Counted from the first letter of the stretch, positions 1-6,689 are shown. The stretch: 6,942 bases of DNA from Clostridiales bacterium (GCA_031269415.1 JAISZF010000244.1:1-6942); one strand, 5' to 3'. Numbers and translations are program-made. Notes: generated by a model from the letters alone, not told the origin.

Positions 1-768
1 TCTGAGATATTGGTTGGCGAAGCTATAAAAGGGTATCCACGCGATAAGCTTTTGCTATCTACCAAATTTGGGTTGGTAACGGATTACTATAAAAAGGCAA
101 TCAAAAATACCACTTACAAAAATGTAATGCGTGAAGTACAGAGTTCACTAATAAATATGAACACTGACTATATTGACTTCTATTTTATTCATTGGCCAGA
201 CGTAGACACTCCTATTGCCGAAACCATGTCGGCGTTGAATGAATTAAAAAAACAAGGAGCAATACGTTACATAGGGGTTTCCAATTTCAGCAAAGAAGAG
301 ATTGAAGATGCTCAAAAATATGGTGAGATTGATGTTCAGCAGCCACCGTACTCAATGGTCAATCGAAAATTCGAGGAACTCATGCGATGGGGATTCAATA
401 AAGGCATCTATTCGATGACTTATGGTTCGTTAGGAGCTGGTATACTTTCAGGCGCAATACGTACTATGCCGAATTTCGAGCCTTTCGATTTGAGATGGCA
501 TTTCTATGATTATTTTCGAGAGCCTAAATTCTCTCAGATTATGGATTTCTTAACATCTATAGACAAAATTGCTGAAGCTCACAATAAGCCTGCAGCTCAA
601 GTGGCAATAAATTGGAGTACGCAAAAAGAATTTGTCGGAAGTGCCCTCATTGGCGTAAGAAATAAATCTGACGCTGAAGAAAATTGTGATGCTTTTACTT
701 GGAAATTGAGTAATGAAGAAATTGATTTACTTGATTTTGAGCTAAACAAAAGGCAGCTCGGATTGTAA
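1..768 (+). CDS. Aldo/keto reductase, 3' part (5' end outside the window)
   Basis: This is the C-terminal 255 codons of an aldo/keto reductase, a soluble NAD(P)H-dependent enzyme of the (beta/alpha)8-barrel type that reduces aldehydes or ketones. The reading frame is open from the first base, so the gene starts upstream; about 60-70 residues, including the Asp and Tyr of the catalytic tetrad, would be missing compared with usual family lengths. Counting from the first visible codon, the conserved Lys is in LLLSTKFG (K22), the catalytic His in DFYFIHWPD (H64), and the cofactor/substrate strand motif IGVSNF is at 91-96. The C-terminal ALIGVRNKSDAEEN segment matches the region that binds the cofactor phosphate. 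Codon use is clearly more AT-rich than in the pilus genes to the right. The substrate cannot be told. The gene ends at a strong terminator and has no visible functional link to the pilus cluster. Confidence 0.93.
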   Translation, partial: SEILVGEAIKGYPRDKLLLSTKFGLVTDYYKKAIKNTTYKNVMREVQSSLINMNTDYIDFYFIHWPDVDTPIAETMSALNELKKQGAIRYIGVSNFSKEEIEDAQKYGEIDVQQPPYSMVNRKFEELMRWGFNKGIYSMTYGSLGAGILSGAIRTMPNFEPFDLRWHFYDYFREPKFSQIMDFLTSIDKIAEAHNKPAAQVAINWSTQKEFVGSALIGVRNKSDAEENCDAFTWKLSNEEIDLLDFELNKRQLGL

Positions 769-815
769 AAAAAACCTCTCATTGCGTACAAAAAAAACGC
801 GATGGGAGGTTTTTT
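769..815 (+). terminator. Rho-independent terminator of the aldo/keto reductase gene
   Basis: An 18-bp stem is formed by 769-786 (AAAAAACCTCTCATTGCG) and 798-815 (CGCGATGGGAGGTTTTTT), with two G-U pairs and an 11-base A-rich loop. It starts immediately after the reductase stop codon and ends in six T. The stem has an A-run on one side and a T-run on the other, so it could also stop transcription arriving from the minus strand (for example leaking past the tRNA-Val gene). Confidence 0.9.
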
Positions 816-992
816 CGAGTTCATGGCGTCGGATCCCGTGGTTCAGGAATGGCTTGTCGACTGCTTTACCATCCCCAACAACATTAATGTTCATAGATTC
901 ATCCTCTCAAACTCATTCTGGAATGGGTACAATCGTTTGTATAATGTCCCTATACTGTCGCATCGATGCAGCTAAAACGTGGTCTTTACGGC

Positions 993-1018
993 AAAAGGCA
1001 TCCATATTGGATGCCTTT
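993..1018 (-). terminator. Probable terminator downstream of tRNA-Val
   Basis: A perfect 10-bp stem pairs 994-1003 (AAAGGCATCC) with 1009-1018 (GGATGCCTTT) around the 5-base loop ATATT. Read on the minus strand it ends in TTTTG, a short T-tail. It begins 29 bases after the 3' end of the tRNA, where a tRNA transcript would be expected to stop. The T-tract is short, so termination may be partial. Confidence 0.65.
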
Positions 1019-1046
1019 AAATTACCTTCACATTGTCTTATCGTAG

Positions 1047-1119
1047 TGGAGACAACAGGGCTCGAACCTGTGACCTCTCGCGTGTGAAGCGAACGCTCTC
1101 CCGACTGAGCTATGCCTCC
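1047..1119 (-). tRNA. tRNA-Val, anticodon CAC
   Basis: A complete cloverleaf can be folded on the minus strand. The 7-bp acceptor stem is GGAGGCA with TGTCTCC (one G-U pair). The D stem is GCTC/GAGC around AGTCGGGA. The anticodon stem is TTCGC/GCGAG with loop TTCACAC, giving anticodon CAC (valine, codon GUG). The variable loop is AGGTC, and the T stem ACAGG/CCTGT encloses TTCGAGC. The discriminator base is A at 1047. The bases after it are CTA, so the CCA end is not encoded and must be added by a nucleotidyltransferase. The gene has its own promoter upstream and a hairpin downstream, so it appears to be a single-tRNA transcription unit. Confidence 0.96.
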
Positions 1120-1139
1120 ATAACCTGATTTATTGGGTT

Positions 1140-1168
1140 ATTGTAGCATAAACCGATACGAGTGTCAA
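1140..1168 (-). promoter_or_regulatory. Sigma-70-type promoter of tRNA-Val
   Basis: On the minus strand, TTGACA (1168-1163) is followed after 17 bases by TACAAT (1145-1140). This is a perfect -35 box and a 5/6 -10 box at ideal spacing. The tRNA begins 20 bases beyond the -10 box, leaving a short 5' leader for RNase P to remove. This is the strongest housekeeping promoter in the window. Confidence 0.88.
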
Positions 1169-1193
1169 ACTGTTTTTCACAGTATTTCACAGT
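1169..1193. repeat. ACTGT/ACAGT repeat cluster abutting the tRNA promoter
   Basis: Just upstream of the tRNA -35 box lies TTTCACAGT twice (1175-1183 and 1185-1193), with a repeat period of 10 bases, which is about one helical turn. The first copy also forms an inverted repeat with ACTGT at 1169-1173 (ACTGT-N5-ACAGT). The position corresponds to an upstream-element or activator-site position for the tRNA promoter. The hairpin is too weak, and its T-run too short, to act as a terminator of pilD. The function is unknown. Confidence 0.45.
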
Positions 1194-1218
1194 TCCCGCC
1201 AAAGAAATACTTTTTTTC

Positions 1219-1995
1219 TCACCGCCCAAGTATAACCCTCGAATAAAAATCATAAATAGGCTGCTCAAAAAGCGACACCGCAAACGCGGCGGCGCACATA
1301 TACGGCCCGAAGGGCATCTCTATCCCGCGCCCGACGGCTTTACCCAGTATTTTCATTAGAATTATTCCCAGCACCGCGATATAGAAAGAAAGCCACAGTG
1401 CCTCAATACTGCCGCGCAATCCAAGTACAAGCCCTATTGAGGCCATAAGCTCGACATCCCCGAAACCAAAACCCTCTCTTTTGTAAAACGCCTTCGCGAG
1501 CAGGTAGATGACCCAATACACACCGAAACCCACGGCGCCGCCAAGCAAATGGTTAACTACAGGACGTTTCAGTAATAATAGACACACGGTGCAGATTGCG
1601 GTGAAAACCAGCAAAACCGATTCCGAGATTACCATGCCGTCAAAGTCCATCATGGTAACGATCAGCAGCATAGACCAAAACGCCGCGAAAAGAATTAGCC
1701 CAAGGCTGTACCCCTGTGTCAGATAGGCGAGTACAAACAGGCAGCCGGTTATTAACTCGATTATCAGGTACCTCGGCGAGATCTTTTCACCGCAGTACCG
1801 GCACCTGCCCCTAAGGAACAGCCAACTGAAAATGGGAACAAGGTCGATCGCGCCCAAGGTATGCCCGCAGGAGGTACACATAGACCTGCCTTTTGATATC
1901 GGGATACCGAGCGGGAGCCTGTAGATTACAACATTGTAAAAGCTTCCGAAGACAATGCCGAACAAAAATACGAATATTGCTATGGGAACAGACAT
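1219..1995 (-). CDS. pilD: Prepilin peptidase (type IV leader peptidase / N-methyltransferase, PilD family)
   Basis: This is an integral-membrane aspartic protease that cleaves the positively charged leader of type IV prepilins after Gly. In the bifunctional form it also N-methylates the new N-terminus. With the ATG at 1995 it has 258 residues, a normal length. The N-terminal part has GSFYNVVIYRLP followed by two CxxC pairs (C40/C43 and C65/C68), the zinc-binding cytoplasmic domain of bifunctional enzymes. The catalytic aspartates are D117 (in MMDFDG) and D180 (in the GFGD motif), followed by MPFGPYM at 227-233. Several hydrophobic membrane segments are evident. I chose the ATG at 1995 because GGGTGAT lies 7 bases upstream; a GTG at 2007 would add four residues but has no spaced ribosome site. 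The proline usually found a few residues after the first catalytic Asp (IPD/IPN) is Ser here (VISES). The gene is divergent from the pilB operon, whose prepilins are its obvious substrates. Confidence 0.95.
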   Translation of the reverse strand: MSVPIAIFVFLFGIVFGSFYNVVIYRLPLGIPISKGRSMCTSCGHTLGAIDLVPIFSWLFLRGRCRYCGEKISPRYLIIELITGCLFVLAYLTQGYSLGLILFAAFWSMLLIVTMMDFDGMVISESVLLVFTAICTVCLLLLKRPVVNHLLGGAVGFGVYWVIYLLAKAFYKREGFGFGDVELMASIGLVLGLRGSIEALWLSFYIAVLGIILMKILGKAVGRGIEMPFGPYMCAAAFAVSLFEQPIYDFYSRVILGR

Positions 1996-2113
1996 ATTAC
2001 GAATCACCCTTCCATAAAACTTCTAAAACTATTTTTTTCCATTTGCGCAAAGAAGATTCATTGAAATCAGGCATGGGGAAAGTTTAATCAGTCCGTAACA
2101 ATTAACCGGTCGC

Positions 2114-2141
2114 TAAAGTAATTTCAAAGAAATGTCGAAAT
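2114..2141 (+). promoter_or_regulatory. Possible sigma-28-like promoter of the pilB operon
   Basis: TAAAGTAA (2114-2121) is followed after 12 bases by GTCGAAAT (2134-2141). Against the known FliA/SigD pattern TAAA-N15/16-GCCGATAA/T, the -35 core matches 4/4, the -10 box 6/8, and the TAAA-to--10 distance is 16. The -35 box shares AAGTAA with the better-matching elements in front of the two prepilin genes. It would give a leader of roughly 45-50 bases before the pilB ATG. A TTGACA at 2159-2164 exists but has no -10 box at the right distance. The call rests on pattern matching only. Confidence 0.4.
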
Positions 2142-2195
2142 GTAAAGTAGAATCACTGTTGACAATAATTTTGCGTGATTGAAAGGTGGAACGCG

Positions 2196-3890
2196 ATGAT
2201 CACAAAAAAAAGAATCGGCGACGTTCTCATAAGCCTTAATCTGCTTACGGAGGAACAGCTCGAAAAGTGCCTTCAACTGCAAGCTGTGAATCACATGAAA
2301 CTAGGCGAGGTTCTTATCGCGGAGGGTCATCTGCGCAGGGAACAGTTGAACGCGGCTCTGGAGTTTCAGTTAGGCGTGCCGTTCCTCGACTTAGGCATGA
2401 CGGATATAGACCCCCGTGTTCCCAAGCTGATCAGCGAGCAGCTCGCGCGCAAGCATAACGTAATCCCGATAAAGCTTGAAAACAATCTGCTTACACTTGT
2501 AATGGCCGATCCGTTCGATATAGTGGCGAGGGACGACGTGAGGATCGTCACCGGCTTCCAAACCGAGGTAATCATGAGCTCGCAGGACGACGTGCAGCGA
2601 GCGATCAATACCTTCTACGATTCCTCCGAGGTTGTTCAGAAAACAATTGAGGAGATTAAACACACCGAGTTTCTGGACGAGAAAGACACGCTTTTGAAGC
2701 AGCAGGAGCAGGCGAGCGAGGAGGAAGTCGCCAAGGCGCCTGTCGTCAGGCTGGTCAATACAATCATGCTCCAGGGCATAAAAATAAAAGCCAGTGACAT
2801 CCATATAGAAGCCTTTGAGAAAGCCTCCGTGGTACGCTGCCGCGTCGACGGCGAGCTGAGGGAAGTCATGAAACTGCCGAAAACCTCGCACGCCGCTATC
2901 GTGACAAGAATCAAGATTCTCGCGGGCATGGATATCGCCGAAACCAGAAAGCCTCAGGACGGACGTATTGAGAGTACGGTTGAAGGTATGAACATAGATA
3001 TGCGTATCTCAATACTCCCGACGGTACACGGCGAAAAAGTGGTTATAAGAATTTTAAGGGGTTCCAGTATACTTGTCACAAAGGAGCAGTTAGGCTTCTC
3101 CGCGCACAATATCAAGCGTTTTGAACAGATTATTAAGGCGCCGGAGGGCATCATCCTCCTGACCGGACCTACAGGAAGCGGTAAAACGACCACGCTTTAC
3201 ACGGTCTTGAGAGAGCTGAATAAACCGTCCGTAAATATTATAACCGTTGAGGACCCGGTTGAGTACAAACTTGAGGGCGTCAATCAGGTTCAGGTTAACG
3301 CGAAGGCGGGGCTTACGTTCGCCGCCGGGCTGCGTTCCATACTCCGTCAGGATCCCGACATCGTAATGGTCGGTGAGATCCGTGACCCGGAAACCGCTGA
3401 AATCGCCGTGAGGGCAGCTATCACAGGGCACGTTGTCCTTTCCACGATTCATACGAACGACGCCGTAAGCACTGTGTCCAGACTCGTGGATATGGGTTCG
3501 GAGCCTTTTTTGGTGTCTTCCGCGCTGATGGGTGTTATCGCGCAGAGGCTCGTGAGGAAGATCTGCCCGCGCTGCAAGGAGCAGCGTTTGCAGACGATTG
3601 AGGAAGCGCTGATGCTCGGGCTGGATAAGCCCGTTATGCTAAGCTACGGCAAGGGATGCCAGAACTGCAACCATACGGGATATTCCGGCAGGCAGGGTAT
3701 ACATGAGATCCTTGTTATGGATCGGGAGCTGCGAAACATGATAGTCAAAGGCGCGTCCACGGATGAGATAAAGGAACGCGCCAGGCAAAAGGGCATGAAA
3801 ACGCTTGCCGACTCGGCGCGCGACCTTGTGCTTGAAGGTAAAACCACGATAGATGAAATGATCAGGGTATCGTACAGCGTAGATGAGTAA
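2196..3890 (+). CDS. pilB: Type IV pilus extension ATPase PilB (GspE/PulE family)
   Basis: This is the cytoplasmic hexameric ATPase that drives pilin polymerisation through PilC. It has 564 residues, the usual length. The N-terminal MshEN domain shows two 24-residue motifs, at 6-29 (starting RIGDVL) and 35-58 (starting KLGEVL), separated by 5 residues; this is the known cyclic-di-GMP-binding layout. The ATPase core has Walker A GPTGSGKT (324-331), the Asp box ITVEDPVE (about 349-356), Walker B DPDIVMVGEIRD (386-397, catalytic Glu 394) and the His box TGHVVLSTIHTND (410-422). A four-cysteine zinc site, CPRC (457/460) and CQNC (488/491), is typical of extension ATPases and separates it from PilT. 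The ATG at 2196 is chosen because AGGTGG lies 6 bases upstream and the protein then begins MITKKRIGDVL, like its family; a GTG at 2175 would add seven residues. It is the first gene of the operon, 20 bases before pilT. Confidence 0.96.
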   Translation: MITKKRIGDVLISLNLLTEEQLEKCLQLQAVNHMKLGEVLIAEGHLRREQLNAALEFQLGVPFLDLGMTDIDPRVPKLISEQLARKHNVIPIKLENNLLTLVMADPFDIVARDDVRIVTGFQTEVIMSSQDDVQRAINTFYDSSEVVQKTIEEIKHTEFLDEKDTLLKQQEQASEEEVAKAPVVRLVNTIMLQGIKIKASDIHIEAFEKASVVRCRVDGELREVMKLPKTSHAAIVTRIKILAGMDIAETRKPQDGRIESTVEGMNIDMRISILPTVHGEKVVIRILRGSSILVTKEQLGFSAHNIKRFEQIIKAPEGIILLTGPTGSGKTTTLYTVLRELNKPSVNIITVEDPVEYKLEGVNQVQVNAKAGLTFAAGLRSILRQDPDIVMVGEIRDPETAEIAVRAAITGHVVLSTIHTNDAVSTVSRLVDMGSEPFLVSSALMGVIAQRLVRKICPRCKEQRLQTIEEALMLGLDKPVMLSYGKGCQNCNHTGYSGRQGIHEILVMDRELRNMIVKGASTDEIKERARQKGMKTLADSARDLVLEGKTTIDEMIRVSYSVDE

Positions 3891-3910
3891 ATGAAGGGAG
3901 GGAGTTTGCG

Positions 3911-4972
3911 ATGCATATAAATGACTTGTTAGCGAAGGCTGTTAGCGGCGGCGCGTCGGATATTCATATAACCGCGGGCATCGGGGCGGTCGCCAGGATT
4001 CACGGCGATCTTGTAACGCTGTGCGACGGGGCGTTCGGCAGCGAGGACACGCTGAATTTTGTCCGGCAGATACTGACGGAGAAGGAACTGAAGACATTCG
4101 CCGAGTCGGGCGAGTATGACTGCTCGTATTCCATCAAAGGGCTGTCCCGTTTCCGTGTTAATGTTTTCCGCCAGCGTGATTCCTGTTCGATCGCGTTCCG
4201 TGTTATCGCGGATCGTATACCGCCGATGGACGAGCTGGGCTTACCTCCGGCTTTGAAGGATCTGACGAAGAAGCCGCGCGGCCTTATACTTGTGACAGGG
4301 CCTACCGGCAGCGGTAAATCGACAAGCCTCGCGGCTATGATCGACTATATGAATGTTACGCGCAACTGCCATATTATTACGATTGAAGATCCGATAGAGT
4401 ATCTGCACTCGCATAAGAAGTGTATTATAAACCAGCGTCAGGTGGGCAGAGACTCCATAAGCTTCAATAACGCGCTGCGCAGCGCGCTGCGTCAGGATCC
4501 GGACGTTATACTCATCGGTGAGATGCGCGATATCGAGACAATCTCCATCGCGTTAACCGCCGCCGAGACGGGGCACCTTGTGCTCTCTACTTTGCATACT
4601 ATCGGCGCGGTGAAAACTGTGGACCGTATAATCGACGTGTTCGAACCGGCTCAGCAGCCGCAGATCAGGGTGCAGCTCGCGTCGGTTATAGAGGCTGTCA
4701 TATCCCAGCAGATTCTGCCGCGGATAGACACTCGCGGCCGTGTGGCCGCGTTCGAGGTAATGATCGCGAATCTGCCTATCCGTTCGCTTATACGCGAGGG
4801 AAAGACTCATCAGATGCAGTCGGTTATACAGACCGCCGCGCAGGAAAACATGATTACCATGGATAATTCCCTGCTGGATCTGTATTGGAAAGGCATGATC
4901 AGTCAGGATGAACTCATGACCCGCTGTGTGGACGCCGATACGGTAGGACGCCAGCTCGGCAGGATTAGATGA
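3911..4972 (+). CDS. pilT: Type IV pilus retraction ATPase PilT
   Basis: This is the cytoplasmic hexameric ATPase that depolymerises the pilus and powers twitching, surface adhesion or DNA pull-in. It has 353 residues, normal for PilT. The N-terminal PAS-like domain begins with the family signature SDIHI (16-20). It has Walker A GPTGSGKS (130-137), the Asp box ITIEDPIEYLH (156-166), Walker B DPDVILIGEMRD (196-207, Glu 204) and the His box TGHLVLSTLHT (220-230). The C-terminal PIRSLIREGK (289-298) corresponds to the AIRNLIRE motif, which is needed for retraction and marks PilT rather than PilB. There is no cysteine zinc cluster, as expected. A strong AGGGAGG ribosome site lies just upstream of the ATG, and the gene is co-directional with pilB. 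All catalytic residues looked for are present, so the enzyme should be active. Confidence 0.96.
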   Translation: MHINDLLAKAVSGGASDIHITAGIGAVARIHGDLVTLCDGAFGSEDTLNFVRQILTEKELKTFAESGEYDCSYSIKGLSRFRVNVFRQRDSCSIAFRVIADRIPPMDELGLPPALKDLTKKPRGLILVTGPTGSGKSTSLAAMIDYMNVTRNCHIITIEDPIEYLHSHKKCIINQRQVGRDSISFNNALRSALRQDPDVILIGEMRDIETISIALTAAETGHLVLSTLHTIGAVKTVDRIIDVFEPAQQPQIRVQLASVIEAVISQQILPRIDTRGRVAAFEVMIANLPIRSLIREGKTHQMQSVIQTAAQENMITMDNSLLDLYWKGMISQDELMTRCVDADTVGRQLGRIR

Positions 4973-4991
4973 CGAATCGGGGGTGATATAA

Positions 4992-6203
4992 TTGAATTTC
5001 AAGTTTAAATCCGTTGACAATAACGGGCGGATGTACAGCGGCACTATGGCCGCGGCCAGTGAATCGGAGATCATCAGTATCATTCGAGGGAGACAGCAGC
5101 GGATCATCCAGTTGGATTTGGAGCAGGAAAAGGCGAAGGACGTGGAACTGCCGTTTTTAAAAGAGAAGGTCAAAGTGGCTGATCTTACGATGTTCTGTAA
5201 ACAGCTTTCCACAATGCTGAAAGCCGGCGTGCCGGTGAACCGGGCGCTGGATATACAGACGAACCAGACGGTAAACAAAACTCTGAAAGACGCTTTAACC
5301 CAAGTTTCTTATTCTATTAAACAGGGTCTGCCGCTTTCTAAGGCGATGAGGCAATTCCCTGATATATTCCCGGTGCTGCTGCTGAATATGATCGAGGCCG
5401 GCGAGCTTACGGGTAAGCTGGATGAAGTTTTGGCGCGGATGTATGTGCATTACGCCAAGGAAAATAAAATAAACAGCAAGATGAAGGGCGCGATGATCTA
5501 TCCTATAGTGCTCGCCTGTCTCACTGTGGCGGTTATGGTTTTGATGCTCACGGTTGTTATGCCGATGTTTTCCGAGATGTTCAGCTCGTCCGATTCGCCG
5601 CTGCCGCTGCCGACACGTATTATGCTTGGTCTCAGCAACTCGCTGCGTAATTACTGGTATGTTTATATTGCCGTGGTTTCCGGTGCGATATATGGGTTTA
5701 AGCAGTTTGTGGCGACCAAGGGCGGAAGGCGGGTTTTTGACAGCGTTAAATTGAATCTGCCTGTGGTTAAAGGCTTAATGGCACAGATTATTACCGCGCG
5801 TTTTACAAGGACGCTCTCAACGCTTCTGGCCAGCGGCGTTTCTATTATAAAGGCGCTTGAGTCGGCTACTGAAATTACAAACAACGTAATTGTAATGGGC
5901 GAGATGGGCGGCGTTATCAATGAGGTTAAAAAGGGCATACCCGTCAGCTCGCTGCTAAGGCGTGTCTCGGTTTTCCCGCCCATGATGGTTTCTATGTTAA
6001 GCATAGGCGAGGAAACAGGCGCGGTGGATGATATGCTTGCTAAAACGGCGGACTATTATGATGAGGAACTGGAGTCCGCCATAGGAAAATTGGTTTCCCT
6101 TCTGGAACCCGCCATGATCTTGTTTATGGGCGTCGCTATAGGATTGGTAGTGTTAGCGATGTATCTGCCGATGTTTGACATGTTTGGCAATATGAAACTA
6201 TAA
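4992..6203 (+). CDS. pilC: Type IV pilus inner-membrane platform protein PilC (GspF family)
   Basis: This is the polytopic membrane protein on which PilB and PilT act to insert or remove pilin subunits. It has 403 residues, normal for the family. A short N-terminal segment (FKFKSVDNNGRMYSGTMAA) matches the family start. It is followed by two repeated GspF cytoplasmic domains (about 64-190 and 266-388), each carrying the GE-x-(T/S/G) turn (AGELTGKL, 136-143; IGEETGAV, 338-345). Predicted membrane spans are about 168-192, 222-240 and 367-395, the last with the hallmark LLEPAMILFMGVAIG. The start codon is TTG at 4992, preceded by a GGGGGTGAT ribosome site; the in-frame GTG at 4983 is followed by a stop, and the next ATG (5031) would remove the conserved N-terminus. 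It lies 19 bases after pilT, so it is part of one operon. Confidence 0.95.
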   Translation: MNFKFKSVDNNGRMYSGTMAAASESEIISIIRGRQQRIIQLDLEQEKAKDVELPFLKEKVKVADLTMFCKQLSTMLKAGVPVNRALDIQTNQTVNKTLKDALTQVSYSIKQGLPLSKAMRQFPDIFPVLLLNMIEAGELTGKLDEVLARMYVHYAKENKINSKMKGAMIYPIVLACLTVAVMVLMLTVVMPMFSEMFSSSDSPLPLPTRIMLGLSNSLRNYWYVYIAVVSGAIYGFKQFVATKGGRRVFDSVKLNLPVVKGLMAQIITARFTRTLSTLLASGVSIIKALESATEITNNVIVMGEMGGVINEVKKGIPVSSLLRRVSVFPPMMVSMLSIGEETGAVDDMLAKTADYYDEELESAIGKLVSLLEPAMILFMGVAIGLVVLAMYLPMFDMFGNMKL

Positions 6204-6221
6204 AAAAGTTCAAAAAAACTA

Positions 6222-6248
6222 TTAAGTAATCCGCTTACGCGACGATAT
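6222..6248 (+). promoter_or_regulatory. Sigma-28 (FliA/SigD)-like promoter of the first prepilin gene
   Basis: TTAAGTAA (6222-6229) is followed after 11 bases by GACGATAT (6241-6248). The known FliA pattern is TAAAGTTT-N11-GCCGATAA, and the SigD -10 box is GCCGATAT. The -10 box matches SigD at 7/8 and the spacing is exact. The same two boxes recur unchanged before the second prepilin gene although the spacer differs at four bases. A start about 7 bases downstream would give a leader of nearly 40 bases. Overlapping TATATT sequence offers an alternative housekeeping -10 box, but no good -35 box accompanies it. Confidence 0.55.
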
Positions 6249-6292
6249 ATATATTGTAAGACAGAAATTAAAAAATAATGAGGAGGAACAGT

Positions 6293-6658
6293 ATGAAATC
6301 AGGGAAGAAAACAGGGAAATTGAGAAAGGGCTTCACGCTTATCGAACTTCTGGTGGTCGTCGCCATTATCGGGATTCTAACCACAATCGCCGTACCCAAG
6401 TTCCTGAGTATGACACAAAGCTCCAAGGAAGCCGCTGTCGAGGCTAATCATCGGATAATCGTTTCAGCGATATCAATGTATATTGCTGATCATGACGGAA
6501 ATTTACCAACCCTGGGTTCAGAAATTGAAGATTACCTGACTGATACCATCGCGGATATGGAGGCTAAAATCGACGGTTCAAGTTATATTTATGACTCAAG
6601 CGACGGTTCATTAACCACTGAGCTTGACAGTACCCTTATCGCCAAATTTACTCCGTAA
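6293..6658 (+). CDS. Type IV prepilin, copy 1 (probable major pilin)
   Basis: This is a small secreted subunit of the pilus fibre. It has 121 residues, with a 13-residue leader rich in Lys/Arg ending KG, followed by the class-III signal FTLIELLVVVAIIGILTTIAVP. Cleavage by PilD between G13 and F14 leaves a 108-residue mature pilin with Phe at +1 and Glu at +5 (E18), the residue needed for assembly. The hydrophobic helix continues into an amphipathic part (KFLSMTQSSKEAAVEANHR). The C-terminal half is acidic and rich in Ser/Thr/Asp, without cysteines, so there is no disulfide-bonded D-loop. AGGAGG lies 6 bases before the ATG at 6293, which fixes the start; an in-frame ATG at 6278 overlaps that ribosome site and is unlikely to be used. 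High translation potential and gene duplication suggest a major pilin, but a pseudopilin or ComGC-like role cannot be excluded. Confidence 0.93.
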   Translation: MKSGKKTGKLRKGFTLIELLVVVAIIGILTTIAVPKFLSMTQSSKEAAVEANHRIIVSAISMYIADHDGNLPTLGSEIEDYLTDTIADMEAKIDGSSYIYDSSDGSLTTELDSTLIAKFTP

Positions 6659-6689
6659 TAATCTGACATAAAAAAGTTTTAAAAAACTA

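Larger units (their letters stand above)
6201..6668 (+). repeat. Tandem duplication, unit 1 (leader plus prepilin gene)
   Basis: A unit of about 468 bases containing the promoter-like leader and the whole first prepilin gene is repeated directly at 6669. The junction is visible as the shared TAAAAAAGTT at 6201 and 6669. The leader parts differ at several bases plus one 1-base indel. The compared coding parts (183 bases) differ at only five positions. The first edge lies on the pilC stop codon. Confidence 0.88.

Noticed and set aside
742..894. 50-codon minus-strand frame from ATG at 894 with a GAGAGG before it.
   Set aside because: It reads through the whole terminator hairpin into the reductase gene antisense and shows no recognisable domain. 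The plus-strand 50-codon frame at 823-975 has no ribosome site either.
816..992. About 180 bases without a gene between the two terminators, with a TATAAT at 940-945.
   Set aside because: No acceptable -35 box at proper distance, no structured RNA that I could fold, and no repeat. I see nothing to annotate.
782..1087. 101-codon open frame on the plus strand ending in a GLEPVTSRV-like peptide.
   Set aside because: It starts inside a terminator stem, has no ribosome site, and its end is the antisense of the tRNA-Val gene, a well-known source of spurious proteins.
1121..1140. TAACC...GGTTA inverted repeat in the tRNA leader.
   Set aside because: Only 5 bp with a 10-base loop, and it partly overlaps the -10 box. 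No support for a function.
2159..2164. TTGACA upstream of pilB as a housekeeping -35 box.
   Set aside because: The -10 position (2182-2187) reads AAAGGT, which is part of the ribosome site. No sigma-54 GG-N10-GC pattern fits either.
4473..4492. GC-rich palindromic run around GCGCTGCGCAGCGC in pilT.
   Set aside because: It encodes the conserved NALRSALRQD segment with repeated Ala-Leu-Arg codons. The palindrome follows from codon choice.
6204..6292. Riboswitch (such as a c-di-GMP aptamer) or terminator in the pilC-prepilin gap.
   Set aside because: The gap is too short and A/T-simple for a known aptamer. The only inverted repeats are 4-6 bp, and the CTTAC/GTAAG pair in copy 1 is not kept in copy 2.
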